NCBI RefSeq assembly: GCF_001513965.1
Contig: NZ_KQ948044.1
Location: forward strand, 32,121 to 96,120
DNA length: 64,000 nucleotides
DNA from: Streptomyces cellostaticus
Lineage (GTDB): Bacteria > Actinomycetota > Actinomycetes > Streptomycetales > Streptomycetaceae
Direction of reading: 5' to 3'
The notes under the pieces were generated by a model that worked only from the letters and a program-made list of their open reading frames with translations, did no database searches and was not told where the DNA came from. This document shows, one piece after another, positions 16,544-25,358 of the stretch (position 1 is the stretch's first letter; each line of letters starts with the position of its first letter). The position numbers and the translations under genes were made by a program.

Positions 16544-17242
16544 CTACTCCGCCTCGGTGGCCTTCGCCTCCGGCGGCCACACCCCGGGTGTGAGAACCCC
16601 CAGGGCGTAGGCGCGGGCGACCAGTTCGGTGCGGTTGGCCGCGCCCCAGCGGGCCGACAGGCGCCGTAGGTGATAGGTGACGCCGTCCTTGCTGAGGCCG
16701 AGCTCGCGCGCCGCCCGGGCGGTGGTGGCGCCCCCGGCCAGCAGTGCCAGCACCCGGCCCTCCACCGAGGTGACCGCAGCGGGCTCCGGCGCGCGGCGGA
16801 CGGCGTGCTCGCCCTGCACCCGCAGCATCACCAGCAGGGCGGGTGTCTGGTCAGTGCTGTCGCTCACCGGATCCGCCGTCAGCTCCCCGTACCGCTCCGC
16901 ACCGCCGGGCGCGCGCCAGCGCACGGACACCTGGTAGCGCGAGCGGCGCCGCAGCCGCAGCGCCTCGGCGATCCGCTTCACCTGCGTGGCCTCCTGCGGC
17001 CGGAACAACTCCAGCACGTCCTGTCCCCGCAGCCGCCCCGGCGTCGTACCGCACTCGGCGGCCATCGCCGGGTTGGCGAGCACGACCGAGCCGTACACAT
17101 CGCACACCGCGACCGGTACCGAGACCCGGTCGAAGAGCGTCAGCGCACGGTTGCGCCACACCACCGCCTCGGCCCGCCCTGCCTCCACCCGCACCTCCCG
17201 ATGTCCCGCCCGGCCACGACGGAAAGCCAGGTCAGCGCCCAC
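16544..17242 (-). CDS. PAS-domain LuxR-type transcriptional regulator
   Basis: 232 aa from GTG 17242. A PAS domain is at about residues 30-140 (VPVAVCDVYGSVVLANPAM, then RLRGQDVLELF) and a GerE/LuxR helix-turn-helix at about 155-215 (RVLALLAGGATTARAARELG, LSKDGVTYHLRRLSARWG). There is no receiver domain and no TM segment, so it is a one-component sensor. It is divergent from the P450-reductase fusion gene with 168 bp between, and is the obvious candidate regulator for it. The PAS ligand is unknown. Confidence 0.85.
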   Translation of the reverse strand: MGADLAFRRGRAGHREVRVEAGRAEAVVWRNRALTLFDRVSVPVAVCDVYGSVVLANPAMAAECGTTPGRLRGQDVLELFRPQEATQVKRIAEALRLRRRSRYQVSVRWRAPGGAERYGELTADPVSDSTDQTPALLVMLRVQGEHAVRRAPEPAAVTSVEGRVLALLAGGATTARAARELGLSKDGVTYHLRRLSARWGAANRTELVARAYALGVLTPGVWPPEAKATEAE

Positions 17243-17410
17243 TTCACGGGCCCCGAAGGGGCGGTGTCAAGTCGGCCGTGCCGGTACCGCGCAAGCCCTC
17301 CTGCCGACTTTTGACTGCACGATCGTGTAGTGCCGCGGCCCGAACACCCCTGGTCGGTCGACCACCCTGGAACGCAGGACTTCCGTTCTGCGAAAGGCAG
17401 TTGTCGCGCC

Positions 17411-20400
17411 ATGCCCCCCACCGCACTGCACCCCGAGCCGGCCGGTACGCTGCCCGGCGTCCCCGTCGTGGACATCACCGCCACCGGGCCCGGACACACC
17501 CCCATCCAGCAGGTCATGGAGCTGATGCGCGCCCATGGACCGGTGCTGGTGCGCCGGCTGCACGGGCGCGACATCCTGTTCGTCGCCGATGCCGACCTGG
17601 TCGCCGACCTCGCCGACGAGGAGCGGTTCGCCAAGCACATCGGGCCCGCGCTGGAGAACGTGCGCGCCTTCACCGCCGACGGCCTGTTCACCGCCTACAA
17701 CGACGAGCCCAACTGGGCCAAGGCGCACGACATCCTCATGCCCGCCTTCGCGCTCGGCTCGATGAAGACCTACCACCCGGTGATGCTGAAGGTGGCCCGC
17801 CGGCTCATCGACTCCTGGGACCGGGCCGCCCGCGCCGGGCAGCCGGTCAACGTCCCCGACGACATGACCCGGATGACCCTCGACACCATCGGCCTGGCCG
17901 GATTCGACTACGACTTCGGCTCCTTCGAGCGGGCCGAGCCGCACCCCTTCGTCGAGTCCATGGTGCGCTGCCTGGAGTGGGCCATGACCCGCCTCGCCCG
18001 TAACCCCGGCGAGGACCACGCGGCGGCCGACGCCGCCTTCCGTGCGGACGCCGACTACCTCGCCGGTGTCGTGGACGACGTCATCGCCGCCCGCACCGGC
18101 ACCGACCAGAGCGCTGCCGAGGACCTGCTCGGGCTGATGCTCACCGCGCGCCACCCGGCCGACGGCACCACCCTGGACACGGCCAACATCCGCAACCAGG
18201 TCATCACCTTCCTGATCGCCGGCCACGAGACCACCTCCGGCGCGATGTCCTTCGCCCTGTACTACCTCGCCAAGCATCCGGCCGCGCTCCGGCTCGTCCA
18301 GCGCGAGGCCGACGCACTGTGGGGCGACACCCCCGATCCGGAACCGACGTACGAGGACATCGGCCGTCTCACCTACACCCGTCAGGTCCTCAACGAGGCG
18401 CTCAGGCTGTGGCCGACGGCCGCCGCCTTCAGCCGGCACGCCCGCGAGGACACCCTGCTCGGCGGGCGGCTCCCGATGCACGCCGGACAGGCCGTCGTGG
18501 TGCTCGCCCCGATGCTGCACCGGCAGCCCGTGTGGGGCGACAACCCGGAGCTGTTCGATCCGGAGCGCTTCACCGCCGAGGCGGAGGCGGCCCGCCCGGT
18601 GCACGCCTTCAAGCCCTTCGGCACCGGTGAACGCGCCTGCATCGGACGGCAGTTCGCGCTGCACGAGGCGACCATGCTGCTGGCCATGCTGGTCCACCGC
18701 TACCGGCTGCACGACCACGCCGGCTACGCGCTCACCGTGAAGGAGACCCTCACCCTCAAGCCCGAGGACTTCACCCTCACCCTCACGCCGCGCACCGACG
18801 CGGACCGGGTCCACGCCCCGCTGCCGGGCGCCGCGACCGCCCCCGGCACCCAGGCCCCGGCCCCGGACGCGCTGCCGGCCCGGGTCCGCCCCGGCACCGG
18901 TACGCTCTTCCTGCACGGCAGCAACTACGGCACCTGCCGCGCCTTCGCCGCCCAGCTCGCCGACGAGGCCGCCGCCGTCGGCTGCGTCACCGAGGTCGCC
19001 GCCCTGGACGACTATGCGGACGGACTGCCCACCGACCGGCCCGTCGTCATCACCGCCGCCTCCTACAACGGCCGCCCCACCGACGACGCCACCGCCTTCA
19101 CCGCCTGGCTCGACGGCACCCCCGACCTGACCGGCGTGACCTATGCCGTCCTCGGCGTCGGCGACCGCAACTGGGCCGCCACCTACCAGCACGTCCCCAT
19201 CCGCATCGACGCCCGCCTCGCCGAGCTCGGCGCCGGCCGGCTGACCGACCGCGCCGCCGCCGACGCCTCCGGCGACCTGACCGGCACCGTCCGTGACTTC
19301 ACCGCCCGGCTGCGCGCCGCCCTGCTCGGGGAGTACGGCGACCCCGACGCCGTCACCGGCACACAGCAGGAGCCCGCAACCGCGTACGAGGTCCGCACCG
19401 TGACCGGCGGCCCGCTGGACGCCCTCGCCGAGCGGCACGGGCTGGTGCCGATGACCGTCACCGAGGCCTACGACCTCACCGCGCCGGGACACCCGCGCAC
19501 CAAGCGGTTCCTGCGCATCGCCCTGCCCGACGGCGTCACCTACCGCACCGCCGACCACCTGACCGTGCTCCCCGCGGGCGCCCCGGACCTCGTGGACCGC
19601 GCCGCCGCCGCGCTCGGCGTCGACCTCGACACCGTCCTGGACATCCGGGCCACCCGCCCACGCCGCGACGGCCTCGCCACGGACCGCCCGCTGACGGTAC
19701 GTCACCTTCTCACCCACCAGGTCGAGGTGCAGGAACGCCCGACCGCACGGCAGCTGGCCCTGCTCGCCGAGGCCAACCCCTGCCCGCCCGAGCGTGCCGC
19801 CCTCGCCGCCCTGACCGGCGACGATCCCCGCACCCTGGTGGAGATCATCGAGGACCACCCCGCCCTGCGCGGCGCGCTGGACTGGCCGCGCCTGCTCGAC
19901 CTGCTCACCCCGATCCGGCCCCGCCACTACTCCCTCTCCTCCTCCCCGGCGGCCGACCCGCGCCACGCAGAGCTGATGGTCTCCGTCCTCGACGCCCCCG
20001 CGCGCTCCGGCAAGGGCCGCTACCGGGGCACCGGCTCCGGGCACCTCGCCTCCCTGCGGCCCGGCGACACCGTGTACGCCCGCGTCCAGCCCTGCCGGGA
20101 GGTCTTCCGGATCGACGGCACCGCACCCGTCGTCATGGTCGCCGCGGGCACCGGCCTCGCGCCGTTCCGCGGAGCCGTCGCCGACCGCGCCGCGGCCCGT
20201 GCCGCCGGCACCGAACTCCCCCCGGCGCTGCTCTACTTCGGCTGCGACGCCCCCGACGCCGACTTCCTGCACGCCGGTGAACTCCGCGCCGCCGAGAGTG
20301 CCGGAGCCGTCTCGCTGCGCCCGGCCTTCAGTGCCGCCCCCGAGAACGGCGCCCTCTTCGTCCAGCACCGCATCGCCGCCGAGGCCGACGAGGTCTGGGA

Positions 20401-20590
20401 GCTGCTGACCGCCGGGGCCCGCGTCCACGTCTGCGGCGACGGTGCCCGGATGGCACCCGGCGTACGCGAGGCGTTCCGTACCCTGTACCGCAAGCACACC
20501 CCCGGCGCCGACGACACGGCGGCCGTACGGTGGCTCGACTCGCTGGTGGCGGACGGGCGTTACATCGAGGACGTGTACGCGGCGGGGTGA
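17411..20590 (+). CDS. Self-sufficient P450-NADPH reductase fusion (CYP102, P450 BM3 type)
   Basis: 1059 aa; P450 BM3 has 1048. Order: heme domain (1-470), linker, FMN domain (about 498-640, LFLHGSNYGTCRAFA), FAD/NADPH reductase domain (about 670-1059, RPRHYSLSSSP, VAAGTGLAPFRG, VCGDGARMAP, end GRYIEDVYAAG). Heme ligand Cys410 in FKPFGTGERACIG; Thr274 in AGHETTSG equals BM3 Thr268; Phe93 in DGLFTAYN equals Phe87; the Arg47-type residue is kept, while Tyr51 appears as Phe. It should hydroxylate medium- to long-chain fatty acids near the omega end using NADPH and O2, in the cytoplasm. S. avermitilis CYP102D1 is a comparable fusion. ATG 17411 is preferred to GTG 17330 because it aligns with BM3. 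Confidence 0.96.
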   Translation: MPPTALHPEPAGTLPGVPVVDITATGPGHTPIQQVMELMRAHGPVLVRRLHGRDILFVADADLVADLADEERFAKHIGPALENVRAFTADGLFTAYNDEPNWAKAHDILMPAFALGSMKTYHPVMLKVARRLIDSWDRAARAGQPVNVPDDMTRMTLDTIGLAGFDYDFGSFERAEPHPFVESMVRCLEWAMTRLARNPGEDHAAADAAFRADADYLAGVVDDVIAARTGTDQSAAEDLLGLMLTARHPADGTTLDTANIRNQVITFLIAGHETTSGAMSFALYYLAKHPAALRLVQREADALWGDTPDPEPTYEDIGRLTYTRQVLNEALRLWPTAAAFSRHAREDTLLGGRLPMHAGQAVVVLAPMLHRQPVWGDNPELFDPERFTAEAEAARPVHAFKPFGTGERACIGRQFALHEATMLLAMLVHRYRLHDHAGYALTVKETLTLKPEDFTLTLTPRTDADRVHAPLPGAATAPGTQAPAPDALPARVRPGTGTLFLHGSNYGTCRAFAAQLADEAAAVGCVTEVAALDDYADGLPTDRPVVITAASYNGRPTDDATAFTAWLDGTPDLTGVTYAVLGVGDRNWAATYQHVPIRIDARLAELGAGRLTDRAAADASGDLTGTVRDFTARLRAALLGEYGDPDAVTGTQQEPATAYEVRTVTGGPLDALAERHGLVPMTVTEAYDLTAPGHPRTKRFLRIALPDGVTYRTADHLTVLPAGAPDLVDRAAAALGVDLDTVLDIRATRPRRDGLATDRPLTVRHLLTHQVEVQERPTARQLALLAEANPCPPERAALAALTGDDPRTLVEIIEDHPALRGALDWPRLLDLLTPIRPRHYSLSSSPAADPRHAELMVSVLDAPARSGKGRYRGTGSGHLASLRPGDTVYARVQPCREVFRIDGTAPVVMVAAGTGLAPFRGAVADRAAARAAGTELPPALLYFGCDAPDADFLHAGELRAAESAGAVSLRPAFSAAPENGALFVQHRIAAEADEVWELLTAGARVHVCGDGARMAPGVREAFRTLYRKHTPGADDTAAVRWLDSLVADGRYIEDVYAAG

Positions 20591-20650
20591 CCCGCATGGG
20601 AGGGGGCCGGAATCAAGACCGCCCGCGCTTAGCTCATCACATGAAATAAG

Positions 20651-20675
20651 GGGTGGTTGAATATCGCGTCCACCC
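20651..20675. promoter_or_regulatory. Inverted repeat upstream of the ROK gene
   Basis: GGGTGG (20651-20656) and CCACCC (20670-20675) are separated by 13 AT-richer bases. It lies about 50 bp before the ROK start in the only AT-rich part of the gap. It could be an autoregulatory site; the arms are short. Confidence 0.3.
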
Positions 20676-20723
20676 TGCTCCCAGGGGTATGTTGCAGGTC
20701 GGGACACGGTTGAGGGGAGCCAC

Positions 20724-22013
20724 ATGGCGGGGCGGAGCGGGCGCACGGTACGCGATCTCAGGCGGAGCAACCGCACGGCTGTGCTGCAGCGGCTGTACTT
20801 CGAGGGTCCCCTCAGCCGCTTCGAGCTGGGCCCGGTCACGGGCCTGAGCTCCGGCTCGGTCAGCAACGTGGTCGCGGACCTCGTCGCCGACGGCCTGCTC
20901 GAGGAGGCCGGCAGCGTCGACTCCGACGGCGGGCGCCCCCGCACCCTGCTGCGCGTGGCCCCGCGCAGCGGACAGATGATCGGCGTCGACGTCGGCGAGA
21001 CCAGGGTCCGTATCGAGCTGTTCGACCTGACGCTCACCGAACTCGCCCGCACCGAACGCCCGCTGACCCCGCAGGGCTACGAAGTCGACGTCATCGCCGG
21101 CCACATCCGCGACGGCATCGCCGAGGTCCTCGCGGCCGAGGAGGCCTCGCCCGAGCGGCTGCTCGGCGTCGGTGTCGGCGTCCCCGGCATCGTCGAGCAC
21201 ACGGCCGAGCGAGGTGCCGTCGTGCACGGGCAGACCATCGGCTGGGACGCGGTCCCGCTGGAGGAACTGCTCCGCTCGACCTCGCAACTGCCGGACAGCG
21301 TCCCCTACTTCATCGACAACGGCGCCAAGACCCTCGGACAGGCCGAGATGTGGTTCGGCGCGGGGCGCGGCGCCCGCAACGCGGTGGTCGTGCTCTTCGG
21401 CTCCGGAGTCGGCGCCTGCCTGGTCACCCCCGAGGTGGAGCACGGGCGGGCCCTCGAGTGGGGGCATCTGACCGTACGGGTCCGGGGGCGCCGCTGCCGC
21501 TGCGGTGCGCCGGGCTGCCTGGAGGCCTACGCGGGTGCCGAGTCGCTGCTGGCCCGCTGGCGCGAGGAGGGTGGGCGGCCGCCCCGGGGCACCGACGAGG
21601 AGACCGCACTCACCGCGATGCTCGCCGCCGCCTACCCGCCCGAGGGCCGGGTCCCCGACGCCGCCGCGCTCGCCGTCCTGGAGGAGGCCGCCGAGTACCT
21701 GGGCGCCGGACTGTCCGACCTGATCAACCTCTTCCGGCCCGAGCGGATCCTGATCGGCGGCTGGGCCGGGCTCCAGCTCGGCGCCCGGTTCCTGCCCGCC
21801 GTACGCCGCCACGCGACGACGTACGCCCTGCGGTACCCGGCCGACAAGGTGACCATCGACCTCGGCAGGCTCGGCCCCGACGCGGTCACCGTGGGTGCCG
21901 CGATCCTGCCCCTGGCCGACTTCTTCGCCCGCGGCGGCCGGCGCGCCGAACCGGCGACCGAGGACCGGCACCCCGCCTGGCGGGCCGTGCTGCAGGAGCG
22001 CGCACCGCGCTGA
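20724..22013 (+). CDS. ROK family transcriptional regulator
   Basis: 429 aa. GAGGGGAG precedes the ATG. An N-terminal MarR-like winged helix (about 10-75: SRFELGPVTGLSSGSVSNVV, DLVADGLLEE) is joined to a ROK sugar-kinase-like domain. The ROK zinc motif CRCGAPGCLEAY is present, as is the ATP-site-like GVDVGETRVRIELFD. ROK repressors bind a sugar or sugar phosphate and control catabolic genes. No sugar transport genes are adjacent, so its target is unknown; it may act on distant genes or on itself. Confidence 0.93.
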   Translation: MAGRSGRTVRDLRRSNRTAVLQRLYFEGPLSRFELGPVTGLSSGSVSNVVADLVADGLLEEAGSVDSDGGRPRTLLRVAPRSGQMIGVDVGETRVRIELFDLTLTELARTERPLTPQGYEVDVIAGHIRDGIAEVLAAEEASPERLLGVGVGVPGIVEHTAERGAVVHGQTIGWDAVPLEELLRSTSQLPDSVPYFIDNGAKTLGQAEMWFGAGRGARNAVVVLFGSGVGACLVTPEVEHGRALEWGHLTVRVRGRRCRCGAPGCLEAYAGAESLLARWREEGGRPPRGTDEETALTAMLAAAYPPEGRVPDAAALAVLEEAAEYLGAGLSDLINLFRPERILIGGWAGLQLGARFLPAVRRHATTYALRYPADKVTIDLGRLGPDAVTVGAAILPLADFFARGGRRAEPATEDRHPAWRAVLQERAPR

Positions 22014-22029
22014 GCAGGCCGCCGCACGC

Positions 22030-22272
22030 TCAGTCCGAGGGCTCCTGCGGCGTCGGATGCTCGGGGTGGACCGTGGCGGAGCGCGGTGCGCCCCGGGGTC
22101 CCGTGCCGGCCTCGTCGGGCTCGGGCACGTCCTCCGCCCCCGGCTCGTCGTCGGGCCGCTGCCCCGCCGCGGCCTCCCATGGATCCCCACCGGGACGGGC
22201 CTGCTGATCGGGCAGGTCCCGGGGGACCGGCTCCCTGCCGTGAGCGGGCTTCGGCTCCGGCTGTGCGGTCAT
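22030..22272 (-). CDS. Small acidic Pro/Glu-rich protein, unknown function
   Basis: 80 aa. The start at 22272 has a very good GAGGAGGA Shine-Dalgarno. The sequence is low-complexity, rich in Pro, Glu and Asp (PVPRDLPDQQARPGGDPWEA, DDEPGAEDVPEPDEAG), and likely disordered. Similar short proteins are frequent in streptomycetes. It converges with the ROK gene with a 16-bp gap. Confidence 0.6.
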   Translation of the reverse strand: MTAQPEPKPAHGREPVPRDLPDQQARPGGDPWEAAAGQRPDDEPGAEDVPEPDEAGTGPRGAPRSATVHPEHPTPQEPSD

Positions 22273-22390
22273 GACCGTCCTCCTCGTCTCGTCGGCCCGG
22301 GCGTGACCCCACCGGGTACCCAGGCCGGGCGCGCGCACACGGGCGGCCAAGCGGTGGGCGCGGATGGCGGTCGCCTCTCGGCGAAAGGCT

Positions 22391-22454
22391 CCACAGGGCT
22401 TCAGCCGGACGATCGTCCCTGTGGGCAAAAGGTGAGGCCCGGGGACACTGTCCC
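22391..22454. repeat. Hairpin and palindrome in the gap upstream of the small acidic gene
   Basis: CCACAGGG (22391-22398) pairs with CCCTGTGG (22417-22424) over an 18-nt loop. GGGACA-C-TGTCCC (22442-22454) is a perfect palindrome around one base. They lie between the small gene's start (22272) and the end of the PHP gene (22539), both on the minus strand, so the hairpin could end PHP transcription and the palindrome could be an operator. Confidence 0.35.
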
Positions 22455-22538
22455 ATCCGCACCCACGGTTCGTTCAACAGGCAACCATTGTGTGGTGTTC
22501 CAGCCGGATGCCGTGATCCGCGTCACGCCGTTCGATGC

Positions 22539-23564
22539 TCACAGCGGCGTACGGCCCTCATGGGTCCACGCCAGCAGCTCCTCGGCCGGCCAGGTCGTCA
22601 CCACCCGCTCGGCGGGCACCCCGCACTCCTCGGCCCGTGCGCAGCCCAGGATCTGCCAGTCCAGCTGTCCCGGGGCATGCGCGTCGGTGTCGATCGAGAA
22701 CAGCACCCCGGCGGCCACGGCCCTGCGCAGCAGCCGCCTCGGCGGGTCCAGCCGCTCGGGACGGCTGTTGATCTCCACGGCCGTACCCGACTCGGCGCAG
22801 GCGGCGAACACCGCGTCCGCGTCGAACTCCGACTCCGGCCGCCCACGCCCCGTGACCAGCCGTCCGGTGCAGTGGCCGAGCACGTCGGCGTGCGGATTGC
22901 GGACGGCGGCCACCATGCGGCGGGTCATCGAACGGGCGTCCATCCGCAGCTTGGAGTGCACGGACACCACGACCACGTCGAGCCGTGCCAGCAGCTCCGG
23001 CTCCTGGTCCAGCGCACCGTCCTCCAGGATGTCGCACTCGATGCCGGTGAGCAGCCGGAACGGCGCCCACTGCGCATTCAGCTCCGCCACCACCTCCAGC
23101 TGCTCGCGCAACCGCTCCGGCGACAGGCCCCGGGCCACGGTCAGCCGGGGGGAGTGGTCGGTCAGGGCGGTCCACTCATGGCCGAGCCCGGCCGCGGCCC
23201 GCCCCATCTCCTCGATCGGACTGCCGCCGTCCGACCAGTCCGAGTGGGTGTGGCAGTCCCCGCGCAGCAGCGCCCTGAGCTGCGCGCCGCCGCCGTCGGC
23301 CGCGGGCGCTGCGGCCTCCTCCTCCAGCGTGCGCAGATAGCCCGGCACCTCCCCGGTCAGGGCCTCCCGCACCACCTGCGCGGTCTTCGGGCCGACCCCC
23401 TTCAGCGACTCCAGTGTCCCGGCCGCCGCACGCTCGGCGACCTCGCCCTCGGGCAGCGCGGAGAGCACCCGGGCTGCGGTGCGGAAGGCCCGTACCCGGT
23501 AGGTGGGCGCCAGCGACCGCTCCAGCAGGAACGCGATCCGGTCCAGGGCCGAGACGGGATCCAT
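22539..23564 (-). CDS. PHP-domain phosphoesterase with N-terminal HhH region (PolX-like, polymerase domain absent)
   Basis: 341 aa from ATG 23564 (GGAGG 5 nt upstream). Residues about 1-75 are a helix-hairpin-helix region (TLESLKGVGPKTAQVV). Residues about 100-335 are a PHP domain with the metal motifs GDCHTHSDWSDGG, ALTDHSPR, IECDILEDG, SVHSKLR, and the end SIDTDAHAPGQLDW. This is the architecture of the ends of bacterial DNA polymerase X without the nucleotidyltransferase part. The PHP domain of PolX is a 3'-5' exonuclease or phosphoesterase, so a role in DNA repair is plausible. Stand-alone forms are common in actinomycetes. Confidence 0.85.
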   Translation of the reverse strand: MDPVSALDRIAFLLERSLAPTYRVRAFRTAARVLSALPEGEVAERAAAGTLESLKGVGPKTAQVVREALTGEVPGYLRTLEEEAAAPAADGGGAQLRALLRGDCHTHSDWSDGGSPIEEMGRAAAGLGHEWTALTDHSPRLTVARGLSPERLREQLEVVAELNAQWAPFRLLTGIECDILEDGALDQEPELLARLDVVVVSVHSKLRMDARSMTRRMVAAVRNPHADVLGHCTGRLVTGRGRPESEFDADAVFAACAESGTAVEINSRPERLDPPRRLLRRAVAAGVLFSIDTDAHAPGQLDWQILGCARAEECGVPAERVVTTWPAEELLAWTHEGRTPL

Positions 23565-23748
23565 GGTCACCTCCAGCCGGCCGCGACGCCCCTCCAGGGT
23601 TCTTCAGCCCGCCTCACCCCGCACGCCCACAGGATCCCCCGCAGCCGGCGACGGTCCACGACCGCACCGGACGCTCCGGGGTGGGCGCCCACCCGGGCAG
23701 GCCTCGCGGACGAGTCGTCCACCCGGGTTGCGTTCTACGCTCTATTGC

Positions 23749-23994
23749 ATGACCGAACAAGCAGCTCCCTACATATCCCATCCGCGGGTCCTGGTGCTCG
23801 GGCTGTGTCCGGGCAAGCCGGGCGAGCCGCCCTTCAGGATCATGGAGATCGACGGTCAGGTGATCGGTGCGGCCAGGACCATCACCGATGTGCTGGAGGC
23901 GGCCGCCTCCCACGGCATCACCATCCACGACCTGGACGATCCGGACGTGGTGCGCTTCGTGAACGGCGACAAGTACACCTGGACGCTGCACTGA
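23749..23994 (+). CDS. Small conserved-looking protein, unknown function
   Basis: 81 aa. It has a well-behaved globular composition (PRVLVLGLCPGKPGEPPFRI, then MEIDGQVIGAARTITDVLEA, and the end DVVRFVNGDKYTWTLH), with coding-like third positions. No Shine-Dalgarno is present; TACGCT at 23736-23741, 7 nt before the ATG, fits a leaderless transcript. It converges with the GH16 gene 9 bp downstream. I do not recognise the family. Confidence 0.65.
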   Translation: MTEQAAPYISHPRVLVLGLCPGKPGEPPFRIMEIDGQVIGAARTITDVLEAAASHGITIHDLDDPDVVRFVNGDKYTWTLH

Positions 23995-24003
23995 GCGGAC
24001 GGC

Positions 24004-25107
24004 TCAGCCGACCGTCCACTTCTGGTTGGCGCCGCCCGTGCAGTCCCACAGCTGGACGGCCGCGCCGTCCGCCGTGCCGTTGCCGGTGACGTCCAGGCAC
24101 TTGCCGAGCGCCCGGATCGCGCCGTCCGAGCCGGCCGTCCACGCCTGCGCGGCCGAGCCGTTGCAGTCGTAGAGTTGGACCGGGGTCCCGTTGGCGGCGT
24201 TCGCACCGGCCACGTCCACGCACTTGCCCGCCAGGCCCCGGACCGGGACACCGGCCGCGCTGTCGCTCGTCGTCACCGACACCGAGTCCACTACCAGCTG
24301 CTGTGGGAACTGCGTGGAGCCGTCCGGGTCGCCCGGCCAGTAGCCGCCGACGGCCAGGTTCAGGATCAGGAAGAACGGCTTGTCGAACACCCAGGTCTTC
24401 CCGCCCAGATCGGCGGGCGTGCGCCGCTGGTAGACGTTGCCGTCCACCGACCACGTGATCGAGTCGGGCGCCCAGTCGACGGCGAAGGTGTGGAAGCCGT
24501 CCGCGAAGGCCTGCCCGCCCGGCAGGGTATAGGCGGCGCCTATGCCGCCCGAGCCGGAGTAGCCGGGGCCGTGGATGGTGCCGTGCACGGTCGAGGGCTC
24601 GAACCCGACGTTCTCCATCACGTCGATCTCGCCCGAGTCCGGCCAGTTGACCGGCGTGCCGAGCATCCAGAACGCGGGCCACATGCCCTGCCCGCGCGGG
24701 ATCTTCATCCGGGCCTCGACATGGCCGTACCGGGCGTTGAACTTCCCGGCGGTGTTCAGCCGCGCCGAGGTGTACTGGCAGCTGCCGTACCAGCACTGGT
24801 AGCCCGCCGGGTTCTCCTTCCGGGCGGTGATCACCAGATGACCCTGGCCGTCCAGGGCCGCGTTCCGGGTGCCCGACGTGTAGTACTGCCGCTCGTGGTT
24901 GTTGACGTTGTCACCGGTCTCCGGCGTCCACTTCGAGGAGTCGGCCCCGGAGCCGGCGGGCCCGTCGAAGGTGTCGGAGAAGGTGGTGACGGCTACGGCC
25001 GCCGGGGCCGCGGTCTGTGCCCGGGCCGGGCCGACGGCGGCCGAGCCGACCAGGGCGGCGGACAGGGCGGCGAACAGGCAGCTGCGGAGCAGGCGGGGGG
25101 AGGCCAT
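24004..25107 (-). CDS. Secreted GH16 endo-beta-1,3-glucanase (laminarinase-like) with C-terminal ricin-B lectin
   Basis: 367 aa. The signal peptide is about residues 1-30 (CLFAALSAALVGSAAVGPARA). The GH16 catalytic domain (about 40-278) has the active-site motif GEIDVMEN, with Glu160 as nucleophile, Asp162 and Glu165 as acid/base, and the substrate-side motif GMWPAFWMLG. The last ~85 residues are ricin-type beta-trefoil repeats (GKCVDVAGANAANGTPVQLY, AQAWTAG, NQKWTVG), covering only about two of three lobes. It probably cuts beta-1,3- or mixed-linkage glucans of fungi or plants outside the cell. No CebR-type box is seen upstream. Confidence 0.92.
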   Translation of the reverse strand: MASPRLLRSCLFAALSAALVGSAAVGPARAQTAAPAAVAVTTFSDTFDGPAGSGADSSKWTPETGDNVNNHERQYYTSGTRNAALDGQGHLVITARKENPAGYQCWYGSCQYTSARLNTAGKFNARYGHVEARMKIPRGQGMWPAFWMLGTPVNWPDSGEIDVMENVGFEPSTVHGTIHGPGYSGSGGIGAAYTLPGGQAFADGFHTFAVDWAPDSITWSVDGNVYQRRTPADLGGKTWVFDKPFFLILNLAVGGYWPGDPDGSTQFPQQLVVDSVSVTTSDSAAGVPVRGLAGKCVDVAGANAANGTPVQLYDCNGSAAQAWTAGSDGAIRALGKCLDVTGNGTADGAAVQLWDCTGGANQKWTVG

Positions 25108-25358
25108 GACTCTCCGTTCGGCGTGGGGGAGGAGATGCCTCTTGATTTAAGGAGTGAGATAAGAGGGCGTCAATACCTTGGTACGGACCTGTGTCTGACG
25201 GCCCATCGGTCGTCGGGGCGGCGCCGGATGTGTGCCCGCCGTTTCCGTTCACGCTCCCGGGGAACTCCGGGTCCGCGTGCCGCCGACCCTCATGGGCCCG
25301 CCGGTGCTTGGATGCCCCAGGCGGCGCATCGGACAAACCATCGCATAGCATCGCATAA

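Noticed and set aside
17267..21052. 1261-codon open frame on the minus strand opposite the P450-reductase fusion
   Set aside because: Shadow of a high-GC gene: low complexity, Gly/Val/Arg-rich, no motifs, while the plus strand has the full BM3 motif set.
25142..25358. An intact upstream part of the antiporter gene
   Set aside because: The frame is closed by TAA at 25356-25358 and the sequence before it has no membrane-protein pattern.
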